DNA of 64,000 nt from Chlorokybus atmophyticus (taxonomy: Eukaryota; Streptophyta; Chlorokybophyceae; Chlorokybales; Chlorokybaceae), in the NCBI GenBank assembly GCA_009103225.1, contig RHPI01000575.1, positions 91,317-155,316 of the forward strand, given 5' to 3'. Below, in pieces: positions 1 through 10,145 of the stretch; positions within the stretch are counted from its first letter, which is position 1, and each line of letters opens with the position of its first letter. The notes below the pieces were generated by a model. That model saw only the letters and a program-made list of their open reading frames with translations, did not search any database and had not been told where the DNA came from. A program made the translations under genes and the position numbers.

Positions 1-127
1 AGCGAAGCGATCATCATCCACTGTCCTGCACAAGATGGACAAGTTTAGTACTATGTCCACCTCGTTTATGCAAACAGCTGCCGTTCAGTAGTGTTGTTGT
101 GTTGACGGTTTCATGTCAACTGTGCAG

Positions 128-255
128 GAATTTCAGCGCGAGCATATAAGCGGTTAACAAGAGACTTGGAGGCCGAGCGTGCAACGGCCAAGCGGGTTGG
201 TCGATGCGCATGTGGCTGCCACCACACAAGGCAAGGATGGTTACTTGAGGGGTGA
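128..255 (+). CDS. Possible terminal exon of an unidentified gene at the left edge
   Basis: After a polypyrimidine-poor acceptor (tgtgcag, ending at 127) a frame runs 41 codons to TGA at 253-255. It contains a charged stretch (RDLEAERATAKR) followed by a short cysteine/histidine patch (CACGCHH). No family is recognised. The upstream part of the gene would lie before the window. The region could also be chance open frame, because no second exon is available to test the phase. Confidence 0.25.
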
Positions 256-525
256 ACGGTATCGTTCAAGCTTTGGCATCAGGAGGATGATAGTGTAGTG
301 GAAGGTCAACTAGCGTGTTGTGAAGCGAAGTTGTATGTCGCTGTGTTGCAGTGATGTGATGCGGGGCCGCACATGGCCACGTCACTGCACAGTTTGTATA
401 GTCACTGTTCTTTACAGCACGCGTGCACGTAGTGCCCATGCACGTGCGTGTGTACGTGGCATGTGGTGTTTGTACATCCAGCATACCACTGACTCTGAGC
501 TGAGTGTCGTACATGCCTTGTTGTC

Positions 526-551
526 GTGCGTGTGTGTGTGTGTGTGTGGGN
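526..551. repeat. GT microsatellite ending in a single N join
   Basis: A short (GT)n tract (about 530-547) ends in GGG and a single N at 551. The next base begins the copied gene segment. Single Ns also sit inside other microsatellites or homopolymers here, so this one probably marks a contig join rather than one ambiguous base. Confidence 0.8.
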
Positions 552-2487
552 GCTACTTCTTCTTCTATTATCACCACTCCTCTTCACCTCAGCAACAGCA
601 ACAACAACAACACTCCAGGCTGGATCCCCTGTTAACACCAACCTTGGATCAAATGATACAGCCGCCTGGGCTTGGGACACCCCACAGCCAGGCACACAGA
701 TGCGGTAAGAACATCATGTTGGTTTGTTGCCTGTTGTTGTGTCAACTATGCTGGTAAGTGTTGTCAAACTCAAGTTGTTGCTGTGTGTCAAACTGTAGTT
801 TGGATGTGGTGTCTTTGTCGCCTTCACTCTCCTTCACTTTGATGAGTTCCTCTGCTGGCGGCAATCACACGCTTTCCTCCCTGACTCTCACTCCCAACAA
901 CAACCACAACAACAACCACGATATCAAGTACTATGCGTGGGCGCTGGTTCATGTCACTCAGCAGCAAGAAGAGGGGAGTTATGGGTTGACTGTGGCGAGC
1001 AATGTGCAGGGAGGCAATTACAGCCTCGCCTTGACAGTGAGTGTGGTTGCGTGTGTGTGTGTTTGTATGTGTGCGCGCGCGCGGGGTATACTGAGTGCAA
1101 TCCCTGTTTACCGCGCGCGCGTGTGGATGCGTATGTGTGCGTGCATGTGTGCGGTTGCATTTTGCGTGCATGCGTGTATCGTTGCACACATGTACAGTGT
1201 CAATGTTTGTTGTCACTCAGGCAACGTCTGCTTGGCCAACTGCGTTGGTACCCGGGTCTGATACCCGTGGAACTGCGATAGCGGGCCTGCGCTCGTACTA
1301 CAACATCGAAGCCGGGAGCGCATCGATATCAACGGGCTTCGTGCGTTACAGTTTTACTTTTCAGGGGTACTCTCAAACGCCGGTGTCGATATCGGTCTCT
1401 CCTTCGATTTCAACAACTTATCAGGAGTCTCACCCTCTCGGTCTGGTATCAACCACCCAGCCCGTGAGTGGGGTTGTGTACGCGAATGCACTCACGAGCC
1501 TGGACGCCTACATTGCCGGCATACTCGACTGCAGGCAAGTGCATTAACGTGTTGTTGCAACGGACACACGCCTGTGCGCCACACAAACGCACACATCCAT
1601 GCGCACGCACACGCGCATGTGCACACGCGCGCACACGCACACGCACCGATACCAACTCGCTCCGTCCAGTGCGTACGCGGCGATATCAGGCGTGTCCTGC
1701 GTCGCCACGCCACTATCCTACTTCCTGACTCTCTCTGCGACACAACAACAAGTGGACACACTCTCCGTCGATGCGCCGGCGTTGCATCGCACCAACACGA
1801 CGCTGTTCCAGTTGAGTGGGGTTGATGTTGATGTTGGTGATGTCGTTGCCGTGCGGGTGGAGAGCGAGAGTGGCGTGAGCGTGAGAGTGTATGTTGGGGA
1901 TGCGTGGACATACGACACAACAAGCGCAAAGGTGAGTGTACTCTCGCTGTTGTTAGTATCGACATGATGGCTGATATCAGTGCTTTTTCCAGGTGTATCG
2001 GGACACTTGCACTAACTGCAGCTTTGTCCTTCTCCCCGATATCGCTGGTGCTGCGGATGGCGTGTACATCGTTGTTACGGGTGTTGAGGTTGTGAAAGAG
2101 TTCTCCATATCGGTCGTGAGATTGGGCCCAGCGTGCGGCTTCCGACCAACATGCTCAGCATGTCTCAAGGTGTTGCAGAGGTTGCGCATGCACGCACGTG
2201 GCATGCACATGAACACCGCACGCGCACGTGTGTGTGCACACACGTGGGCTTGCGCATACACATGTGCATGCGCAAGCCCATGCATGACCAACCCAACATG
2301 TCACAGGATATTGGAGACGTGCGCTGCGAGTGGTGCGACGGCGTGTGCACGTCACCATCAGACTCCACATACGCCTCCCTCTCCTGTAACGCAAATGCGG
2401 ACACCTGTCCCGAGAGCGATGTCTGCACCACGTACACTTCCAGCAGCACCGGTGATATCGCCGCCGGCTGCGAGGCGTGCCTGACCC
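552..2487 (+). pseudogene. Truncated duplicate of the membrane-protein gene at 10146-14721
   Basis: Bases 552-2487 match 10199-12134 at a constant offset of 9647 with no difference seen, introns and intronic microsatellites included. The copy starts inside exon 1, after the start codon and within the signal peptide, and stops inside exon 6 at the cysteine-rich PSI-like motif. From 2488 the sequence is unrelated. It therefore lacks the start codon, the second half of the ectodomain, the membrane segment and the tail, and cannot make the full protein. Because identity extends through fast-evolving microsatellites and the left border is an N, an assembly duplicate or haplotype mis-join is as likely as a very recent real duplication. 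Confidence 0.9.
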
Positions 2488-2879
2488 CGCATGCCGACAG
2501 TAATGTGTTACTGGGGTTGGCAACAATTTTTGGTGTGTGTTGCGGCTGCCCAGGCTTGGAAGCAAGAGCAAGCCACAAGCATTTAAAGTTTCTGGGAGGT
2601 TCCTTCCAGATGCTCTCCCTTCACACGACAACAGGTTTGTCGTATATGCACGCACATATGCAGACGCACTCTCGCCCACCTGAGCTTTCTGTCAACAGCA
2701 GCAGCATTCAACTTTGTACGGCAACTGCAATCTCAGGTGTTGTGCAGTGTTGTGCAGTTGCACACATCAAGAGTATGACATCGCTATTATGCCATGTATG
2801 AGCAGCAGCATGCGCAGCGGGGCGAGTGAGGACCAGGAACCAAGTGATTGATTGGCGAGTGAGGTTTTTGGCAACATCA

Positions 2880-3198
2880 GTGTCCAACGGGCCCGAAGCT
2901 TCAGGGTCTGATGCACTTCAGTCCCTTGACACAGCGCAATGGTCGGCACGCACGCAAGCCAAGCAGATCAGACAGCAGTTGGGTGAGAAAACTGTGTTGT
3001 ATATACTCGCATGCAGATGCTGGTGTGTGGAAGCACCTACAATTCTTCAGTCTGTACGCGCTTTGTGCTGTGGAGTGTACACAATCTGGAAAGTTTATTG
3101 GTACCTAAATGTGCTGTCGTAGGCATCTCTTGCGTCCTCAGCGCCAGTACAAGACTCCACAAAATTCTGGATTAGATATCTTCGGGAAGTGGACTAGG
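2880..3198 (+). CDS. Possible two-exon gene remnant, unidentified
   Basis: After an acceptor-like ...caacatcag an open stretch to about 2985 ends in a good donor (TTGG|GTGAG). The next candidate acceptor (cgtcctcag, ending near 3138) continues in phase for about 20 codons (ending FWIRYLREVD) to a TAG. The first part is rich in Gln, Ser and Ala. No family is recognised, no start was found, and the adjoining 2488-2879 holds only weak open frames. It may be the real 3' end of a gene interrupted by the duplicated segment, or chance. Confidence 0.2.
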
Positions 3199-4590
3199 TT
3201 TGTCCTTTGACCATGCATAAGTGTAGCTCTAGTAGTGGACATGTGGCTGTTGTACATATGTTTGCAATCTTGGCGTTGCACGCAGGCAACAGCTCAAAAT
3301 GGCGAAGATGATGCATGTTAAGGAGCAGATACTGCAGTCTCAGAGCCAAGTTCAGGTGCACAGGCCCCTGGATGTCATTTGCAATGTTTATCTCATCTGC
3401 CGTGTAAACTGCAACGTGCAGGTTTGCCCCATTGATGTCTCGCCAACTTCTCTATCGTTGTTATCTTGAACAGGCGTAGGAGGCCGCTCGTTAAGATGAA
3501 AAACCCAAGAGCAAGGTGTTGAAATGCAAGTGCAAGCCGCTGCCAAAGGACCATGAAGCGGGAGTCAAAGCGCAGGGATAGCAAAAGATTTCGCACATAT
3601 CCATGGGCACTTAACTTCACACTTGTATACACATTCGCATTTGTGTGCTCGACACAAGTGTTGATGCATGATGCGATTCACTATTTGTGCAATTTGGTTC
3701 TTCATGTTGTCGTGCCTGATGTTGCTGCTGCATACTGCATGTGTAAGTATGCTGTTGAGGTGTGCGAGCGCGCGCGTGCGTGTGCATGTGCGCGTGTGCA
3801 TGCACGCACAGGCGCGCATGTGTGAGTGTGCGTGTGTGTGTTGACTGTGATTGGGTGCTTCGTGCTGGTGCTGTGTGTGCGTGCGTGTGAGTGTGTGCGT
3901 GCTTGTGTGTGTGTGTGTGTGTGTGTATGTGTGTGCATGTGTCAAGTGTGCGTGTGTCAAGTGTGCGTGTGTGCATGTGTACAACGTTTGTTCATTTCGT
4001 GTTGCTGGTGTACAAAAGATGCATGCATATGTGCATCGCGTTATGTGCTGTATAAGCTGTGATTGCGCGCGCGCGAGCGTGGGGCTGCATGCGCGCTCCT
4101 GTGAAGGTGCGTGTTTATGTGTTGCTGTGTTAGGAACGACTTGCCTAACTTTCTGAGAACCCCGATGTTCATCTATCTTATTGACTGTGACTTTCAATCT
4201 TGCGGACCAATGACCTAGCTAATCATGCGTGACTGCATCATGTGTGTCCATTGTTTCTTGCCATGGATTATCAAGATCTCAAATTACACAACTAAGACAT
4301 GATGTATTTCTTGATATATGTATTTGCATAATGTGTGCAAGATCGATTGAGTCATGATGCTATGTACACCGTGTATGAGATCTGACAGTGCATGCTTGAA
4401 GCTACCAAGCTAATGCCAAAAGCGACGCATAAGCAAGTGCACTAGCGGTGGTTTACTCGTAACATCAACCTACGTTGCCTCCAACCTGCTGATGATGCAG
4501 CTAACTAAAATCCGTAGAGAGTAGGCGCTCAACACCAGTGCTGTTGGTGTTGAGCGCTAACTGATAAAGCTTACTACACGTGTACGAGCT
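3199..4590. other. Intergenic, with a long TG/CG alternating tract
   Basis: No convincing gene. From about 3760 to 4110 the sequence is almost wholly alternating purine-pyrimidine (TG, CG, TGCA), with a pure (GT)n core near 3904-3927. Long open frames here translate to Cys/Val or His/Thr repeats on either strand, as expected of a microsatellite. At 4529-4560 'gcgctcaacaccag' and 'ttggtgttgagcgc' form a short hairpin 3' of the minus-strand gene. Confidence 0.6.
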
Positions 4591-4702
4591 TTATGTGCAC
4601 AAAGGCAGGGTGCATCCGTCCACACGATTGTTCTGGCGTTGGAATGTTTTGAAGACGGTGCGTGCTGCATAGTACCGCAGTGGTAAGTACACATGAAGGA
4701 GA

Positions 4703-4791
<89 letters not shown>

Positions 4792-4792
4792 N

Positions 4793-4880
<88 letters not shown>

Positions 4881-5665
4881 CTTTTACCCTCTGCCGAGTT
4901 GACGCCGTGGTACAGAGCGTGTCTGAACTGCAACTTGACGCCGGAAGGACACTGCGCATACGGCAACGTCAAGGCATTAAGCAGCGCCGCTGCAGCCTCC
5001 GCCGCAAACACAATTGCCTACAACACAACACAAAGTCAGACGCGTGCCATACACTGTCCAGAACCAGCCAACAGCTCTCATCTATTCAACCAACCGACCT
5101 GATTCCTGCGTCTGTAGCTTATGGCATGTTCCATGGTGCGGTTGCCATAGACGCGCCTGATGACGGCCGCGTCCTCCGGGGCACGGCTCGCGAACGCCGC
5201 CCACAGCGTGGTGGAGAGCTTGATGCCACGTTGGTAGTTGCAGTTATAATCCCGCGATGTCCATTGATACTTGGTGCAGCCCCGCCGCCCTGCGGCTCTT
5301 CCACTCGGGGGAAACTCCGCTCTGTTCATGGAGGAGACAAGCGTAAGCATGAGTTGTGTTGGAGCTGGAGACAGACACGAATGCATTGTGCTGCTGTGTG
5401 TGTGGGGGTGGGTGGGGGGATGGGGTGGGGCAATTGACGTACGGGGTGCATGCTTGCTTGTAGTCCACCACGGTGATGTTGATGGAGCCCGAGGCGCTCT
5501 TGCCATTCTGCGTGATGTTGACGCTGATGGTTTTTACTCCCGTGGTGCTGTACCGACAGATCCCATTTTCCTGCACGCAAACAATGGAGGGTTGTGAATA
5601 TGTAGGCAAGCACATGTACACTTGTACGAGTGCTGCTGTGCGCGCGCATGCACGCATGTGTGCAC

Positions 5666-5749
<84 letters not shown>

Positions 5750-5750
5750 N

Positions 5751-5812
<62 letters not shown>

Positions 5813-7559
5813 ACCTCAACGGAATCAGCACCGCAATCAATGGTCGTAACATTGTCGTTGCAAGAGTTTACGTAGAGGGTCAAATCGACGAGCACGGGTT
5901 CGCCAATGTACGGCTTGGGGTTGCCAGAGGCTGCGTCCGCGGCAAAGTAGGTGATGATCGGTTGTGTGCTGCCGCGGACTGCGAGAGTTGTGTTGATCAC
6001 AAGCGGGGCCGAACCAGGGCATGGTGAGGGGGAGCTGACTCGAGCATAGATGGGGTGCGTGCCCGGGGTCAGCCGCAGAGCATCGGTGTTGATGTAAGGT
6101 GCAGAGTCATGCGTCGCGTCATCAAACACGCCGTCGTTGTTGAAGTCCCAATCCATAACTCGATGGTTGCCGCACGCGTCCACGCCGCCATCGCCATAGA
6201 GTCTCACGTCTTGAGTGCACGCAGTAACCCAGGACGGTTCATTGATGCTGCAAACATGCACGAACACTGTCTCAGCAAGGGCATATTGGCATTGGCACAG
6301 GGCCATCTCAGCTGCAACTCGCGGCGTGCATTATGCCACTCACTAGGCAAAGGTGCCGATGGTGGCGTTGCTGATCGAGTCAAGTCCAAACCACCACTTG
6401 CCCGTCTGCCAAGGAGTAAACATGTCACATGCACATGTGATAACACGAGGAGCCAACAGAGTATTTGCTTACGCTTGCTCACCTGGCCAACGTTGGAGAG
6501 CTTATCGAACGAGGCGCCGGCAAAAGAGAAAGAGGTGGGCAGCCGAAACGAGTGCACGCCATCACCGAGATTGAAACCCCCTTGCGCGTCGTCTACATGT
6601 GGCAAGCATCGCATACGGACACTGTCATTGATGCATTCTAAGTAGGCATAGTGCGCACTTAAGATAAGTGTTACACGTCACTCAAACACAAATTGCTACT
6701 CACCGCCATAGTATTGATAGGTTAGGTCGGGGTAGAGTAAGCCCACGAAGACCGTGCGTGTGTTAAAGGCTATCACCGCTTGGAATGTGTGGATCGGTGC
6801 ATCCGGAAAAGTCCCCAGTTCAAAAAGGGTCACCTGGATAAGAAAATGAATGAGACTCATAACATCTGTGCAGCATGCACACGCACATGCACGCGTGTTC
6901 ATACATTGATCCATGTCGCGATGAGCGCCGACTCGGCGGTGAAGCCGCTTGCAAGTGCTTCATTCGGGAAGGCGCTGCGTATGTCGCTGGTGATGCCTGC
7001 AAGGAGGTTGGTGTCGTTGACGGGGCGAAAGGCCATGCCTGTGCAAGTCCGGCAATCGGCGACAAGGTCCGTCCAGTACGCCGCCACCATGCTGTATTCA
7101 TCGCCAGGATCTGGGAACACGTGCGCGGAGGCGGCAAAGTTATCGCTCGCAACGCGGAAATGCACTGCCCCCTTCAGGTTCATGTAGGCTCCGCTCACGC
7201 CGGTGACGCCGAACACGGGCACGGGATAAGGCAGTGGGATGAGACCTGAAGACATGTCTTCGCCCCTGTGATGACAGCTGAATGAGTAGTAGTCGTAGTG
7301 GCAATCTACTGCCTCTGGCATTGCATGTGACATAGCTCAATGCACACGTGCTGACTGAAACAACATGCATTGCTGTGAGTGCGTGCGTGTCATGGCAAGC
7401 GTACCCCAAGATGACGGTGTCGCCATTGTCGGCGCCAAAGGGGTACAAGTCGTCAATGGTGATGGCGCCCACGTGCAAGCAGGCGTGCAAACCACTCAGC
7501 AACAGCACAACCAGCAGCAGCGGCAGAGACAGGGTAAGCTTCTCTCCAGAAGAAGCCAT
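4591..7559 (-). CDS. Secreted NIDO-domain plus PKD-like protein, 10 exons
   Basis: I join exons 7559-7405, 7265-6905, 6833-6704, 6592-6483, 6405-6344, 6247-5815, 5570-5458, 5321-5099, 5017-4888 and 4664-4591, giving 596 residues and a TAA stop. All use GT-AG except intron 7, which starts GCAAGC. Residues 1-30 are a signal peptide with a leucine-rich core. About residues 50-275 resemble a nidogen-type NIDO domain: YWTDL, then ATW, HTFQAVIAF, a glycine-rich stretch and WWFGLDS. Next comes a PKD-like part with WDFNNDGVFDD and YSTTGVKTISVNI. A C-terminal region of about 100 residues (AFASRAPEDAAVIRRVYGNR; TLPYAQCPS) matches no family I know but recurs at 47.1-47.6 kb. No membrane segment follows, so a secreted matrix or wall protein is inferred. 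Two introns begin with long CT microsatellites. The splice chain is strong; the domain names rest on motif recognition. Confidence 0.8.
4706..4878. repeat. GA/CT microsatellite in intron 9 of the NIDO gene
   Basis: About 170 bases of uninterrupted (GA)n on the plus strand, with one N at 4792 that probably hides its true length. On the gene's strand it is (CT)n starting about a dozen bases after the 5' splice site of intron 9. Confidence 0.95.
5671..5808. repeat. GA/CT microsatellite in intron 6 of the NIDO gene
   Basis: About 138 bases of (GA)n with a phase-breaking N at 5750. On the gene strand the CT array begins about six bases after the donor GTAGTC of intron 6. Confidence 0.95.
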
Positions 7560-7998
7560 CACTCTGGGCACTGCTCAGGAAACAAACAGCAAGACCCTCA
7601 CGCTTGCAGTGAAGAAAGCTTAAGCTTAAGCTTACTTGCTACGGCGTCTAGTCAAGAGAGCGCCCAAACACACTCGCCAGTGCACGCGCACAGAAAGCAA
7701 TGCGTGCACGTACCGGCGATGGTGATGGCCTGCCGCTGCACAAGAGACAAACGCTGAAGTGTGGACGGACACTTGCTGGAATTTACCTTTACCTTTCTAT
7801 CTCTTGACAAGCGGTTGCATTGTCAGTGGAAAAATGACATGCAGTACCGGTATGTCTTGTCACGCATGCATGTCGGACTGCCAGTAGTAGGCCTATATAC
7901 TCAATTCCTGTTTCATCAGCCTGCTATGCTGATGGTTCAATGGGCTTAAAGACGCTCTCTCCCACCAGCGTGAAAGGCATGCACTGCAACAAGTGGTG

Positions 7999-8191
7999 CT
8001 ACTGACTGATGCAATGATAGGCCTGCACTAAGAGCAGACCAATGGTATAAGTCAACACCATTGCAGCACTGAGTGCATTTGCAGCATCCCCTGCCGATAA
8101 AGCAGCACGGAACAAACGCAGGCGGTGCGTGCGCTGATTTTCTTTGGCCGTGATGATTTCGTGACGCGTGACGACGTCGGGCATGTTCTGG
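7999..8191 (-). CDS. Possible terminal exon encoding a membrane segment
   Basis: On the minus strand an acceptor (cctctgttccag) precedes 63 open codons ending in TGA at 7999. The stretch has a charged part (RHEIITAKENQRTHRLRLFR) and then an Ala/Leu-rich segment long enough to span a membrane. No family is recognised, and no upstream exon could be joined with confidence; the CT microsatellite at 8411 lies upstream. Confidence 0.25.
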
Positions 8192-8410
8192 AACAGAGGC
8201 AAAGCACTGCCATGATAGACGACATGAGCAGCAGACCCGGCAGACACATTAACTTACATGCTGCTATGTGTGAACGTTGAAAAGACGCATACACCGATAA
8301 TTGCTTGAATTTGATGCATATAGGTAAGTGTATATGGATATATATCCGTACATAACTTAGCAACCCTTGTTTGTAGTTAATGAAATTTATACAAGTGTAT
8401 GAGGCCAGAA

Positions 8411-8416
8411 ATAAGC

Positions 8417-8475
<59 letters not shown>
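8411..8475. repeat. CT microsatellite
   Basis: About 65 bases of pure (CT)n on the plus strand in DNA with no recognised gene. Confidence 0.95.
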
Positions 8476-8480
<5 letters not shown>

Positions 8481-10145
8481 GACATGCTCGTGCACGCGCA
8501 CGGGCATATTACTAGAGCTTCTCTTGCCTCTATCCCCTCACGCGTATCAAAACTATTTTTACCACCAAATGCAACGGTTCAATCGTGACAATTGTATATG
8601 TATTGCATTTCTTTCTTGAAGTCTCAAATGTAAGACTTGGAATCATTTTATCAAGTTTCTTATATTAATAAAATGTGCACAAAAATGTATAGCAATACTC
8701 TGTTACGCACGATACATGCAGCGTGTACAAATACGCATTAGCATGGACCATCAGGAGATGAGAGTCTCATTTTAAGCACGATCAACGGGCTAGGCACCTG
8801 TACACACCAGCCGCCTACTTCACTACCCTTGGCCCCATTACTGCTCAAACCCGTCAGTTGAGGATGCATGCATGGATAAGCATGTCATCCGAAGATGAGT
8901 ATCAGCTGCCGGCAAGGCATGTATGCATGTTCAACCTACTGTATCTGGTCCAGCTTCAACGCAACTCTACGCGGGTTACGAGCAACGAGCTATCAGGCAA
9001 GCCGCAAGCGCTGTCGCTAAGCTAAGCAAGCCATGAATTGGCCCAATCTATAGCTTACTTAGCTTAAGGACTTAAAATATCAATCATATAAATGTTGCAT
9101 AACATTGCTTACCGTACATCATCATGTGTGTGCTTGTCTTGGTGGTGCAATACATTGATGGCCAAAGAGTTTGTGGCATTGTACTGGTTAAGTTTTCACA
9201 TCTGATTTGATTGCCAAGGCTCGGCCTTATTGTTGATAGCTCCGATAGTGTGTGCAATGCATTGTTGTTGAGTGCAGCCCAAGCGAGACGGCATGCCAAC
9301 GCTTGCTGCGGGTTGCTACATAAGTTATTATATTTCTTCGTCTCGCATCAAGCAATGCCTCCGTTTCGATGTTTTCGCTTAATGGCAATAGCCATATGAT
9401 GCATCCTGCCTAGCAATGGCATGCCACTAAGTGGCCGGCATTTGTGTTACGAATATAAATTAGATGTGCCTCATGTGGACGGAGCATGTCATGATGCGTT
9501 GAACTGCACGAGTATTTAAGGCGTGAAGCATACATGTTGCTAACCGCCTGCCGTATTGCCATTGCATTGCACATAGCAGCACTTGAGGTAGCGAGTAGGT
9601 GGCCCCAAGTGTAATAATAACTGCCTGTGCTTGTTGTGCCTCTGCTTGCTTTGCTATGCATCACTACCGGTGAACGCATGTTTGTGCATGACAACACGAT
9701 CCACGCCTATAGGTAAGTTATACAAGGTGTGTGAGTCATGATTCACGACTCGTAAACCTACCGGTCAGCCATGGCATTGATTTCACACTCGTATTGTAGC
9801 GAAGGTGACGCTGACGTGTTTCGACTGCTGTGTACCGCCGCCCGTTACGAAAGACGTCACGTGACTCTGCGGGCGGCCTAACAACATGATAGCGAATGGA
9901 TTTGTTGATTGATCATGTGTTTTGGTGTGTAAGCAGAGTGGTAGAGATGGGTGTGTGTCTCACTCACATCCAACAAGCGTAAGGCCAGACTGCGTCACAT
10001 CAGAGCTTGGTTTACAAAATCAGTGTATTGTCCAACACACGGCTCTTTCCCTACACACAACTCAAGCGATGTTGATAGACAGTCTTCGTCATCATGATCA
10101 ATATAGTTTGTGTCATTTCCACTTGTGAGAAAGTATAATACCACA
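8476..10145. other. Intergenic region upstream of the membrane-protein gene
   Basis: No coding exon, RNA gene or repeat could be supported. Open frames are short and lack codon structure. The last 100 bases before 10146 presumably hold the promoter and 5' UTR, but I see no clear core element. Confidence 0.5.

Noticed and set aside
3600-4200. Overlapping open frames on both strands, up to 210 codons
   Set aside because: They are His/Thr or Cys/Val runs produced by the TG/CG microsatellite and lack start, splice or codon signals.
4574-5102. Long Leu-Ser or Arg-Glu repeat proteins
   Set aside because: These are translations of the GA/CT microsatellite; the real exons of the minus-strand gene lie on either side of it.
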